Below, piece after piece: positions 34,344 to 42,421 of a stretch of 64,000 bases of DNA. Position numbers and translations under genes: made by a program. The notes under the pieces are model-generated. The model did no database searches. It worked only from the letters and a program-made list of their open reading frames with translations, and was not told the origin of the DNA. Each line of letters begins with the position of its first letter. Position 1 is the stretch's first letter. Source of the DNA: a virus; IMG/VR virus record IMGVR_UViG_3300032053_000017, positions 1 through 64,000 of that record, one strand, 5' to 3'.

Positions 34344-35401
34344 TGGACTACGGACCATACATCGTACTCGAGGGTCCTGACGGCACTGGGAAGACAACCC
34401 TTGCCAACGAGATCATCAGGCGTACGGGCGCGAATTATGTCCACTGCGGGCCGCCAGACGGGCCGGCGCTCGAGTACTACCTTCGGAAGCTTCGCTCTGT
34501 CAAGGGTCCTGCGGTGGTGGATCGGCTGCACGTCGGCAGCTACTGCTATGGCATCGCCTTCAGGCACGCCCCGGACCTGACGGAGTTTGAGAACTGGCTG
34601 ATCGAGGGGTTCCTTTACGCGCATGGCGTGCAGCTTATAAACTGTGAGCTGCCGGCTGAGATGGTCGACAAGAACTTGGCGCGGGGACCCGATAACGCGG
34701 ACGCGGCGATATATGAGAATCCAGCGAAGCGTGAGCTTCTGCGGGAGCTCTATAAGGAGAGGATGCTGGCGACCGAGCTGCCGCTCGTGCACTATGACTA
34801 CACCTCCTACTGTGGTGCATTTGAGGATATCGCGAGCTACATCGGTAACGCTCTGCGCATAGATACTCGGGCGCATGAGAGCTTGACTGAGCTGGATGCG
34901 ATTGGAAATATGGTCAACCCACGGCATATCTTGATCGCTGATCGGCCGTCATGGTATGACAGCACGGAAAACAGGCTGCGTAAGCAGGGTCTACTGCCGA
35001 CATGGCGTGTTGAGTTCATGAAGCGGTTTAACCGACGATTCGGGGGACTGGTGCTTAACTCAACGTCTGGTCGGTACATGTACATGGCGCTTCAGAGCGC
35101 CCAACTCAGATTGCGCGACTTTGCGATGTTCAACTCGGTCCAGGGCGACGGGCGGCATCTGCCTGAGACAATGTGGGGGCTGCCGCTCAAGTTTTGGACA
35201 CAGGCGGGTGATATTGTGGCATTGGGGCGTAACGCAGGTAGCGAACTGGCACGTGCCAATGTGCCCTACCGGGCCGTGCCGCACCCGCAGCATGTCAGAC
35301 GCTTTCACTACAAGGATGTTATGCGCTATGGGGCGGCATTGACTGACCCGAAGCAGCCCTGGGAGTGTGAGACTAGCTACTGCAAGACGGGAGAGTGGTA
35401 G
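34343..35401 (+). CDS. Thymidylate-kinase-like dNMP kinase fused to UDG-fold domain
   Basis: A 352-residue fusion. Residues 1-175 are a dNMP kinase: EGPDGTGKTT (10-19), the DRLHVGSYCYG segment, and a Lid-like RGPDNADAA. Residues about 190-352 resemble the uracil-DNA-glycosylase superfamily fold (ILIADRPSWYDS, VLNSTSGRYMYMAL, DIVALGRNAGSELA, then AVPHPQHVRR). It probably phosphorylates the monophosphate made by the hydroxymethylase. The second domain may bind or excise unwanted bases, or only recognise the modified base. GTG start overlapping the methyltransferase stop (TAGTG). Confidence 0.65.
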   Translation: MDYGPYIVLEGPDGTGKTTLANEIIRRTGANYVHCGPPDGPALEYYLRKLRSVKGPAVVDRLHVGSYCYGIAFRHAPDLTEFENWLIEGFLYAHGVQLINCELPAEMVDKNLARGPDNADAAIYENPAKRELLRELYKERMLATELPLVHYDYTSYCGAFEDIASYIGNALRIDTRAHESLTELDAIGNMVNPRHILIADRPSWYDSTENRLRKQGLLPTWRVEFMKRFNRRFGGLVLNSTSGRYMYMALQSAQLRLRDFAMFNSVQGDGRHLPETMWGLPLKFWTQAGDIVALGRNAGSELARANVPYRAVPHPQHVRRFHYKDVMRYGAALTDPKQPWECETSYCKTGEW

Positions 35402-35402
35402 G

Positions 35403-36266
35403 ATGAACCCTACTATATTCGCTGGTGAGGACGCGACAGGACTTTGGCTCAGGGCGCTTAGAGGACTGATCAACGAGGGCGAGAGGGTCAGTCCGCGTGG
35501 GATGGGGACGCTTGAGCTGCGGCCGGCTATCTTGTCATTGCGTGACCCGCGGAAGCGGTGGGTTCAGGTGCCAGAGCGTAAGCTGTCAAAGGCGTTGGGC
35601 TACATCGAGGCGTTTCTACTGTTGACTGGTATGAGTGATGCGGAGCTGCTGGTGAAGGCCGCGCCGCAGTATGCTAACTTTGTCAACCCGGAGACCAAGA
35701 CGCTTGACGGGGCGTATGGGCCGCGTGTCGGTCCGCAACTTGACTACATCCGTGAGCTACTGAGGCGTGACCCGGACACCAGGCAGGCCGTCGTCACTAT
35801 CTTTGGACCAGCTGACCATCATGAGTCGCGGGACGTGCCGTGTACGGTCAGTTTGCACTTCATGGTGCGAGATGGGGCGCTTGAGCTTATCGTCTACATG
35901 CGGTCTAACGATGTCTGGCTAGGATGGCCTTACGATGTCGTGATGTTTACGGTGTTGCATGAGGCGTTGGCTGTTGATCTGGGACTGGCGCTTGGGCAGT
36001 ACACACACGTGGCTGGGTCGCTTCACCTCTATGATAGAAACAGCGACAAGGCCGTTAGGATCGCGGCGGAGTACGGCGGAAGATGGACTGAATCTGACGT
36101 GCCAATGCCAGAGGGCGCGACGCTTGAGGAACTGCAGGGTTATGCGCGCGCGCTGCTTTCAGCGTATAGGCGTGACCTGACGGTGAAAGATGTTTTGGGC
36201 AGTTTTAGCAGACTGCCAGCATTCTTCAAGGCCGCTGCTCGTGAGATGCTGGAGAAGGAGGCATAG
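35403..36266 (+). CDS. Thymidylate-synthase-family pyrimidine hydroxymethylase (dCMP type likely)
   Basis: A 287-residue TS-fold enzyme using methylene-tetrahydrofolate. Cys147 in DVPCTVSLHF aligns with the catalytic Cys, MRSNDVWLGWPYDVV with the substrate-binding segment, and SLHLY with the late His-x-Tyr. Where TS has Asn177 (GLPFN) this protein has Asp178 (GWPYD), as in T4 dCMP hydroxymethylase, so the substrate is predicted to be dCMP and the product hydroxymethyl-dCMP. The His after the catalytic Cys is Thr, also unlike TS. Preceded by the dNMP kinase, which would carry the product on. Confidence 0.75.
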   Translation: MNPTIFAGEDATGLWLRALRGLINEGERVSPRGMGTLELRPAILSLRDPRKRWVQVPERKLSKALGYIEAFLLLTGMSDAELLVKAAPQYANFVNPETKTLDGAYGPRVGPQLDYIRELLRRDPDTRQAVVTIFGPADHHESRDVPCTVSLHFMVRDGALELIVYMRSNDVWLGWPYDVVMFTVLHEALAVDLGLALGQYTHVAGSLHLYDRNSDKAVRIAAEYGGRWTESDVPMPEGATLEELQGYARALLSAYRRDLTVKDVLGSFSRLPAFFKAAAREMLEKEA

Positions 36267-36268
36267 CG

Positions 36269-36553
36269 ATGCCGCACATTCCAGAGCGACGACGTGACGA
36301 TATTGACTTGTCCAGGGAAGGACGCAACAGCGCTGGGGAGTGCGATGGGCCAGGTGAGCTCAACTGGGCATTGACGGAGGTTGTTATCGGCTACCTTCTG
36401 GCGAAGGGCCTGAGCTATAGAACGTGCAACGACATTGTCGGCGCGCTGGACAACGCCAAGGACGAGTTCCGCCGGCTTGTACAGCATCCATACGAGGACC
36501 GGAAGATAGTGGAGAATGGGAATGCCTATCCCAAGGAGGTCTTGTCATGCTGA
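36269..36553 (+). CDS. DUF6899-like protein
   Basis: A 94-residue protein. MPHIPERRR, GELNWALTEVVIGYL, and HPYEDRKIVENG-AY match a small phage family often encoded next to thymidylate-synthase-type genes. Its function is not known. It starts three bases after the hydroxymethylase. Confidence 0.65.
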   Translation: MPHIPERRRDDIDLSREGRNSAGECDGPGELNWALTEVVIGYLLAKGLSYRTCNDIVGALDNAKDEFRRLVQHPYEDRKIVENGNAYPKEVLSC

Positions 36554-36999
36554 ACCTCTATCTAGCAGGCCCTATAACGGGCTGCACCTACAAGGGGGCG
36601 ACCAACTGGCGCGCGTCGTTTGCCGAGCGGGTTAAGGAGCTCGGGTACAACGTGTACAGCCCGATGCGGGGCAAGGAGCACCTGTCGCGGGTCAAACGGC
36701 TCAGGCCGCACGGTTATGACAACCCGACGTCGATTGACAAGGCGATCATGCGTCGTGATTCATTTGATGTCAGGCGCGCTGACGTCGTATTGGCTAACTT
36801 GCATGGCGCCGAGATCGTGAGTATCGGGACGATGTTCGAGCTCGCCTGGGGATACATCCTCGGGAAGTTCGTTCTCGTTGTCATGGATGATACGGACAAG
36901 ATACACGACCACGCGTTCGTTGAGCAGTCGGCCAGCACAATCGTTGAGTCGCTCGAGGACGCTGAGCGGGTGCTTGAGGTCTTGGCGGGTAGCCTCTAA
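36547..36999 (+). CDS. Nucleoside 2-deoxyribosyltransferase-like protein
   Basis: A 150-residue protein. LYLAGPITGCTYKGATNWR at the N-terminus, then RDSFDVRRADVVLANLHGAEIVSIGTMFELAWGY, is the deoxyribosyltransferase fold, with the likely catalytic Glu in MFELAWGY. It could exchange or strip bases on deoxynucleosides or nucleotides, fitting the nearby precursor enzymes. The ATG at 36547 is chosen; the same frame is open upstream but overlaps the previous gene. Confidence 0.75.
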   Translation: MLNLYLAGPITGCTYKGATNWRASFAERVKELGYNVYSPMRGKEHLSRVKRLRPHGYDNPTSIDKAIMRRDSFDVRRADVVLANLHGAEIVSIGTMFELAWGYILGKFVLVVMDDTDKIHDHAFVEQSASTIVESLEDAERVLEVLAGSL

Positions 37000-37859
37000 T
37001 GCCGACGGGAGGCGGAGGTATCGGACGGTTGCTGCGGCAACTCGGGTCTGATGATTGGCTTGGGCGAATCATGGACTCGTACTTCAACAAGTCGTCATCT
37101 GAGAGGTGGAACCCGCCCGACTATACGGTTCATCCTAGCGGGTGCGGGAACGCTTGCGCTTTGTCTATTGAACTGAGTATGCTGGGGCACCGTGGCGCGG
37201 TAAAGGGTAAGAATCGACGTCGCATGGACAACGGCATCGCTGCCCATGAGCGGTGGACTCGGTATTTCCGCGAGATGGGGATCTTGGTCGCCGCGGAGTG
37301 GAACCTCAAGATGGTGGACCCGGTTACAAGCGGTAAACTTGATGACATCATTCAGAATCCGGGTACAGGCGACCTGTATATGGTCGAGGTCAAGACCACG
37401 AATACCCGAAAGTTTGGGGAGCTTTCAAAGCCGATTGCAGACCACGTCGCGAATGGGGTGATGCTTTACAGGTGGCATCGTGAGTGGTACCTGCAGTTTG
37501 TATTCTATCTGACGCACGCCGATTACAACGGCCGGCGATTTGAGGGTGGACTGTTCGTTGTAGAGAACACCGACAATCAGGACTATATGATCATCTATGC
37601 CAAGCCTTCGGCAGAACACATTGCCGAGGCAGAACGGAATGCGGTGGCCGCGCAGCGGTCGGTGATGCATGGCGAGATGATATCGCGTCCGTTCCAGCAC
37701 GGCGATCATGCCTGCAGGTGGTGCGACCACGTCGCACTCTGCGGGTTGTTAGATGAGGGAGATGAGAACGCATGGAGCCTAGCAGCCAGCCAGTTCAAGA
37801 GGTTGAGCTTAACGCTGAAGACGAAACCCCCAGCGGGTGGACCTGGCGTAACGCCGTAG
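36999..37859 (+). CDS. Cas4/RecB-like PD-(D/E)XK nuclease
   Basis: A 286-residue nuclease. SGKLDDII and MVEVKTT give the Asp and Glu-x-Lys of the active site (about residues 111-135). CGNAC near residue 50 plus CRWCDHVALC near residue 240 resemble the Cys set of Cas4-type 4Fe-4S nucleases. Phage members act in recombination or DNA processing. The Pro/Gly-rich C-terminus runs 88 bases into the next gene. Confidence 0.75.
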   Translation: MPTGGGGIGRLLRQLGSDDWLGRIMDSYFNKSSSERWNPPDYTVHPSGCGNACALSIELSMLGHRGAVKGKNRRRMDNGIAAHERWTRYFREMGILVAAEWNLKMVDPVTSGKLDDIIQNPGTGDLYMVEVKTTNTRKFGELSKPIADHVANGVMLYRWHREWYLQFVFYLTHADYNGRRFEGGLFVVENTDNQDYMIIYAKPSAEHIAEAERNAVAAQRSVMHGEMISRPFQHGDHACRWCDHVALCGLLDEGDENAWSLAASQFKRLSLTLKTKPPAGGPGVTP

Positions 37860-38323
37860 AGAAGGCCGATGCGCTCGTCAAGGCGCATCAGTTTCCGAAC
37901 CCGAAGCGACCTGACGGCCTGGGGTCTGAATATGAGTTTCCGACCGATCCGCGTACGTTGACCAGCGAAAAACTGGGGGGCTTGCGGTTGATGCTGTCGG
38001 CGTTTCACGGCTACCTGCTGTGGCTTATCGGGAAGGAGGACGTTGAGCTTTCGGCGTTTGAGAGCGTGTATGACCTCATTCTTGGTGATGCTATGAACAA
38101 GATCCAGCACGAGCAGCCGAAACGTCTGGTAACCGACGTGCTGCGTGCTGTGACTATTATGGGCAACAAGACGTTGCTTCGACTGACCCGAGCGGTGATC
38201 GAGCGGCGCGCGAAACTTGGACGGCTTCGCGCCCAGTTGTCGGTCTACGAGGCGCATTTGAGCGCGCTTTCGCGTGAACAGTCCCGTCGGGAAATGGAGG
38301 CTAGACTCGGGATCCCGTCATGA
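37772..38323 (+). CDS. Hypothetical helical protein
   Basis: A 183-residue, mostly helical protein with an acidic N-terminus and a basic coiled-coil-like C-terminus (AHLSALSREQSRREMEAR). ATG inside the nuclease gene gives a long overlap of 88 bases. Function unknown; it could partner the nuclease. Confidence 0.55.
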   Translation: MEPSSQPVQEVELNAEDETPSGWTWRNAVEKADALVKAHQFPNPKRPDGLGSEYEFPTDPRTLTSEKLGGLRLMLSAFHGYLLWLIGKEDVELSAFESVYDLILGDAMNKIQHEQPKRLVTDVLRAVTIMGNKTLLRLTRAVIERRAKLGRLRAQLSVYEAHLSALSREQSRREMEARLGIPS

Positions 38324-38592
38324 CGCATCTGTCGCGGAAATGGTTCCTGGGGGCGGCACACGCAACGACTCCCGTCGGCTGGCGCAAGCTTATTGATTGT
38401 AGCTCGGACTGCGACTCGTGCCCTCTGGCGGTCAACGGGTGCGCAAAGAACTGCACGAGGTGGGATACGCTGATCTGCTTTGACTGCCCCTGTCTAGGGC
38501 ACCCGTGCTGCCTAGACGACCCTAAGATGTGTGTGGACCCGACTGCGGCGGATATCGTGGATATGCCGTGCAAGGATCCGCTGAAACGGTAG
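38320..38592 (+). CDS. Cysteine-rich hypothetical protein
   Basis: A 90-residue protein with about 14 Cys (SSDCDSCPL, GCAKNC, CFDCPCLGHPCC, then MC and PC). This density points to multiple zinc or iron-sulfur sites. ATG overlaps the previous stop. No family recognised. Confidence 0.6.
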   Translation: MTHLSRKWFLGAAHATTPVGWRKLIDCSSDCDSCPLAVNGCAKNCTRWDTLICFDCPCLGHPCCLDDPKMCVDPTAADIVDMPCKDPLKR

Positions 38593-38629
38593 GTTTTGGA
38601 ACAGATAGCAGGAGGGTTATGATAAAGCT

Positions 38630-38815
38630 ATGGCTGATGCTGACCTAATCGGCGCCGGCATTGCCATCGCGGGTGTTGTAAGCGCTCTCGTTGGCGTCTT
38701 TCTGCCGGATAACTTCTTACGGTGGCAATTTGACCGAAGTACAGCCCTTGGGCTGGCGCTTATCTTTGTGATCATTGGGTGCGCTACGGTGGCGCTGACT
38801 GGAGGTTTGTCATAA
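38630..38815 (+). CDS. Two-helix membrane protein, holin-like
   Basis: A 61-residue protein with two hydrophobic segments (AGIAIAGVVSALVGVFL and ALGLALIFVIIGCATVAL) linked by a charged turn. That matches small class II holins, but position alone (no lysin next door) does not confirm it. The GGAGGG upstream is better spaced for an overlapping ATG at 38619 that opens a nine-codon ORF. Confidence 0.5.
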   Translation: MADADLIGAGIAIAGVVSALVGVFLPDNFLRWQFDRSTALGLALIFVIIGCATVALTGGLS

Positions 38816-39354
38816 TGGGTAAGAAGAAGGACGAGGCACCCCTACAGGGCCAGGTCCTGGGGTCGACCTTGCCGGAGGAGGATGCCAAGTCGTTGGAAGA
38901 AACTGGGCAGCCGGTGCAACTTCCGAGTCTTGTTGAGGCTGTGGGCACTTGGGATGTCCTGCGCAAGGAGATCGTGGAACGGCAGGCAGAGCTCAGGGAT
39001 CTGTTGGAGGGCGCTGAGACGCTTCGGCAGTTCCTGCTCTCGTCGTATGGCGTTGCGGTAGCGAGTCTGGGGCAGACTACAGCTGCGCCGGCTGAGTCTA
39101 CGACACCGGGGCTGGCTGAATCTACGACACCGGGTCCGGCTGAGTCTACGAGACCGGGGCCGGCGGGTGGTGAGACGTATACGCCGCCTCTACAGGGTCC
39201 GATCTACGACCCGGTGCAGACAGGGCCTATGACCGAGGCGCAGGTTGATGGCATCAGAAAAGATGCAGCGATCCCTGGCGGGGACTCAGCGTCATTCGGC
39301 GCGGGCATTCAGGGCGTGCTTGATTCTGTCAGACGGACATTTGCTGGGAGGTAA
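38815..39354 (+). CDS. Hypothetical protein with AESTTPG repeats
   Basis: A 179-residue protein. The ATG overlaps the previous stop (TAATG). A helical segment (about 40-75) is followed by three copies of an AES-TPG repeat (about 91-115) and a Pro/Gly-rich end. It may be a linker-bearing head or scaffold component, being just upstream of terminase. No family recognised. Confidence 0.5.
   Translation: MGKKKDEAPLQGQVLGSTLPEEDAKSLEETGQPVQLPSLVEAVGTWDVLRKEIVERQAELRDLLEGAETLRQFLLSSYGVAVASLGQTTAAPAESTTPGLAESTTPGPAESTRPGPAGGETYTPPLQGPIYDPVQTGPMTEAQVDGIRKDAAIPGGDSASFGAGIQGVLDSVRRTFAGR
39088..39159 (+). repeat. Three 24-base tandem repeats inside a gene
   Basis: Three imperfect copies of a 24-base unit starting CCGGCTGAGTCTACGACACC encode the AESTTPG peptide repeats of the 38815 protein. 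Slippage at such a repeat would change linker length in frame. Confidence 0.85.
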
Positions 39355-39959
39355 TGATGGGTGAGAACATGAAGGCTGTGGGCCCTGCGATCTCGGGGTT
39401 TTCGCTTGACGTTAACACGTTGATGACCATGGAGGCTGAGGAACTGGGTCGGCTGGTGCCGATGTTCTACAGTGCTCCTGAGCTCAACGTAGAGCCGTTC
39501 TTGCGAGCGCGGCGGGAGTTGATGGAGCCTGCGGCGGTGTCCTACACTATGCCGGATGTAACCGCGGTATGGTTCGAGAGTTTTACTGGCGCTGAGCCTA
39601 CGCTCAACTACCCGGACTTCGTCAAGGGGGTGAGCTGCGCTGCTCTGGGGGTAGAACTTGACGACATTGAACTGGTCAAGGGTACCATACGGTTGCTGTC
39701 TGAGCGGGTTATGGCCGGTGGGGATCTGCCCCCGCTTGACACGCGGTTCGGGCCGGCCGTCAAGGAGTGTTACGCCGTGATCTTGGCGAATGGCGAGCCC
39801 ATAAGCTGGCGTGGACTCATGGCCTATACGCTGGGTGCATTCTGGCTGCTGGGGTTCATTATCAACCCTACAAAGCGCATTGGTAAGCGGCGCAGTCCGC
39901 TTGAGTTTGTGCAGGGGTTCATCGAGTACTACGGACGTCTCGGATACATGCCGTCTTAA
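39354..39959 (+). CDS. Hypothetical protein
   Basis: A 201-residue, mostly helical protein starting ATG-ATG with GGGAGG upstream. It has a hydrophobic stretch near the C-terminus (YTLGAFWLLGFIIN). The location suggests a packaging or tail-chaperone-like role, but no motif supports one. Confidence 0.5.
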   Translation: MMGENMKAVGPAISGFSLDVNTLMTMEAEELGRLVPMFYSAPELNVEPFLRARRELMEPAAVSYTMPDVTAVWFESFTGAEPTLNYPDFVKGVSCAALGVELDDIELVKGTIRLLSERVMAGGDLPPLDTRFGPAVKECYAVILANGEPISWRGLMAYTLGAFWLLGFIINPTKRIGKRRSPLEFVQGFIEYYGRLGYMPS

Positions 39960-39976
39960 CGGTCTGGGAGGTCATT

Positions 39977-40636
39977 GTGGCCGGAATGTTTGGGCCTGAT
40001 CATCCCTTGTGGGATGTCTTCATCTCTTTGCGTCGTAACGGGGTGGCGATCAAGACGCTTGTCGTTATGGCCGGTGATTACGATCCTCCCTATAGTTTGA
40101 CATGGCGTCAGATTTACAGGGGTATGCAGCGTGCGCCGGCGACATTTGGGCTACCGACAAAGAGTGCTCTCTGGCTAGCCCATAAGTATGCAGCTATCGA
40201 GGGTAAGATCAGTGCCTACAAGACGATGGCCCATATCTTGGGTGAATCTCTAGAGCGTCTGCAGAAGATGCACGTCGATCTGGCGGTTGCTGATACTCCG
40301 GAGCGGCGCTATGCTTTGGAGCACACCTACATCCCAGGCGAGATGAAGACAGCGTTTGAGTACGCCCAGGTGATCGCGAGTCTTGATATCGAGATCCGCA
40401 GGGCGCTTGGGCATGATGTTACACCGCAGGGTTCACTCAATGTTGGGACCCAGAACGTCATTGTACTTGCCGCCAAGGACATCGTGGAGTTCTCGCGGCA
40501 GCTGGGCCAGGAGTTCACAAGCCTGATCAGCGCGGGGTCGGCTGAGGAGGCCGCCATCAACCAGTTTGGCAATGATAACGTGCGCGCCGTGGATGACCTC
40601 AAGGCAGATGTTATTGATGAGGATGAGGTGGAGTGA
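39977..40636 (+). CDS. Putative small terminase subunit
   Basis: A 219-residue protein directly before and overlapping (4 bases) the large terminase. The N-terminal about 70 residues could hold a helix-turn-helix (LTWRQIYRGMQRAP), the middle is helical and suited to oligomerisation, and the C-terminus is acidic (DDLKADVIDEDEVE). This is the usual layout of TerS, which recognises phage DNA for packaging. GTG start after GGGAGG. Assigned mainly by position. Confidence 0.55.
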   Translation: MAGMFGPDHPLWDVFISLRRNGVAIKTLVVMAGDYDPPYSLTWRQIYRGMQRAPATFGLPTKSALWLAHKYAAIEGKISAYKTMAHILGESLERLQKMHVDLAVADTPERRYALEHTYIPGEMKTAFEYAQVIASLDIEIRRALGHDVTPQGSLNVGTQNVIVLAAKDIVEFSRQLGQEFTSLISAGSAEEAAINQFGNDNVRAVDDLKADVIDEDEVE

Positions 40637-42159
40637 AGCAAGGCGCGCCCTTCGTTGAGAATCCGCAGCCCTTCACGCCGGAGGAGCTGATGGCCATCAC
40701 GCTTGGGCAGGCCTCTTTTCCGTACTTCCTTGAGCACATCTTTTCTGCATCGTTTGACAATCAGCTGTTTGTGATGGCTGACAGACAGCGTCATCCCTTT
40801 AGCTTGAGCCGGTTGCACTACGTGTGGGCAGGTTTGGCCCAGACTTACCCTCGACTATCTGTGATGGCCCCCCGCATGCACCTCAAGAGTACGGTGCTCA
40901 ACAACGCCTTCTGCATGTGGCAGCTGTTTCGAGGCGGGGGCGACTATATCGATGGGCTGGTGATTTCTTACAAGGATGAACTGGCCATGGACCACGTCGC
41001 GCGCATGAAGCGGTACTCTAAGGCTAACAAGTTCTTTAGGTTCTTTAGCGACCTCAAGCCGCGTTCTGAGCACGTGGTTGACTTCATATGTAATTTTGGA
41101 CTGGGGCAGTCTTGGGAGGGCGCAGTTGATGGTGTTGGTGTCATGAGCGCCAAGCGAGGACGCCACCCTCGTTTTGTTGTCTGCGACGACATCCTCAGCG
41201 ACTTTGCCAACCCCCTTGAGCCTGCGGCCTTGAAAAAGATCAACACTATCTTCAACACGGTTATCCAATCGCTGCCGTTGCCGGACGACCCATTGGTCCT
41301 GGTAGGCACCCCGCAGTCCTATGATGACACACTTTACAGGCTGCGGAACAACCCAGAGTTCTACTGGATACGGTGCCCAGCGCAGCCTGACCCTAATGAC
41401 CCATCAAAGACGGCGTGGCCGGAGCGCTTTGATGCGCGAGTGCTGCGTCAGGTTCGGCGGCGTGTTCAGCGAATGGCGTTCCAGGTCGAGTACCTTCTTG
41501 TACCATATCTAGCCGTGAACAGCTACCTGCCGCGCGAGTCAGTCGAACTTTGCGTTGATTCGGAATTGCATCGCTGGGGTCTGGATGAGTTGTTCGAGAA
41601 TTTGGACAACTGGCCAGTCTACGGCGGTATGGACATCGGTAAAGAGGCCCACCCGACTCACATCAGCATCGCGGTTCAGGCCCCTGATGGGACACTCGTG
41701 CAGGTATATGAGCAGTTCATCGATCACATGAAGTACAACGTGCAGGCAGTGTTGGTCAACAAGCTGATTGAGCACTTCAACATCACCAAGTTCTACTATG
41801 ACAGCACGCGGGCAGAGTTGGATGACAGGGGGCTAACGCGGCGGGCTCGCGGCAAGAAGTTCACCAAGCAACGGAAGGTTCAGCTCGCACTGCAGCTGGA
41901 GAGGCATGTGTTTGCGGGCTCAAATGAGCCGGGGATTCTTTTTCTTAGCAACGAGCGTCAGGTAAGTCAGATTTGCGCTGTCAACCCGCAGCTGAAGTCG
42001 CTAGAGACCTCTGAGGGTCACGGCGACAGTTTTTGGTCGAACGCGTTGATGGTTCAGGCGGCAGCAGATGGGCCGGGGATAACGATTCTGGGCGACGTCA
42101 ATGAGATCTGGTCGCGTAGTCCAGTTGACCAGTTCAAACGCGGCAATAGACCCGTATGA
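40633..42159 (+). CDS. terL: Terminase large subunit
   Basis: A 508-residue packaging motor. The N-terminal ATPase has APRMHLKST as a Walker-A-like segment (about 78-87), VVCDDIL as Walker B (about 184), and the coupling-motif-like LVGTPQSYDDT. The C-terminal RNase-H-fold nuclease has GGMDIGKE near residue 333 and a late HGDSFWSNA with acidic ligand. It should translocate DNA into the procapsid and cut it. GTG start overlapping the TerS stop. Confidence 0.85.
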   Translation: MKQGAPFVENPQPFTPEELMAITLGQASFPYFLEHIFSASFDNQLFVMADRQRHPFSLSRLHYVWAGLAQTYPRLSVMAPRMHLKSTVLNNAFCMWQLFRGGGDYIDGLVISYKDELAMDHVARMKRYSKANKFFRFFSDLKPRSEHVVDFICNFGLGQSWEGAVDGVGVMSAKRGRHPRFVVCDDILSDFANPLEPAALKKINTIFNTVIQSLPLPDDPLVLVGTPQSYDDTLYRLRNNPEFYWIRCPAQPDPNDPSKTAWPERFDARVLRQVRRRVQRMAFQVEYLLVPYLAVNSYLPRESVELCVDSELHRWGLDELFENLDNWPVYGGMDIGKEAHPTHISIAVQAPDGTLVQVYEQFIDHMKYNVQAVLVNKLIEHFNITKFYYDSTRAELDDRGLTRRARGKKFTKQRKVQLALQLERHVFAGSNEPGILFLSNERQVSQICAVNPQLKSLETSEGHGDSFWSNALMVQAAADGPGITILGDVNEIWSRSPVDQFKRGNRPV

Positions 42160-42183
42160 GGTTTCTAGATAGGGCACGGTGAG

Positions 42184-42198
42184 ATAGTATAGTACTAT
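42184..42198 (+). promoter_or_regulatory. Palindromic -10-like element after terminase
   Basis: ATAGTATAGTACTAT is an inverted repeat (ATAGTA/TACTAT) containing TATAGT (42188-42193) as a possible -10. The 10-mer TATAGTACTA recurs at 55623. A GGTTTCTAGA lies about 20 bases upstream, as in the 53.7 kb gap. It may be a promoter, an operator, or both. Confidence 0.35.
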
Positions 42199-42421
42199 GC
42201 CAAATATCAACACGAATCGACGGCATCTTGAGGAGGCGCAGCGGCGCAGAGCTTTGAGGGAACGCGCCGGCAGTCTTGCCGGACGTCGTGGCCAATTCAT
42301 CAGGTACATGGAGGATAACGGTTTTTCGTCCGAAGCCCGTGAGGCCGAACTTAAGAAGTACGAGGAGCTGGTCGAGCGTCTGGAGGAGCAGGCCGAGTAC
42401 GAGGCTGTAGATGGACTCTGA
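42197..42421 (+). CDS. Small coiled-coil protein
   Basis: A 74-residue highly charged helical protein (EEAQRRRALRERAG, then EAELKKYEELVERLEEQAEYEA). It begins inside the palindromic element. Possibly a head-assembly or scaffold helper, given the portal nearby; no family recognised. Confidence 0.55.
   Translation: MPNINTNRRHLEEAQRRRALRERAGSLAGRRGQFIRYMEDNGFSSEAREAELKKYEELVERLEEQAEYEAVDGL

Noticed and set aside
35403-36266. Plain thymidylate synthase (thyA)
   Set aside because: Asp178 replaces the dUMP-selecting Asn and PCH is PCT, so hydroxymethylase is the better call.
38630-38815. Confident holin
   Set aside because: Two membrane helices fit, but there is no lysin next to it and many small membrane proteins occur here.
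39088-39159. CRISPR array
   Set aside because: Only three adjacent 24-base units inside a coding frame, no spacers.
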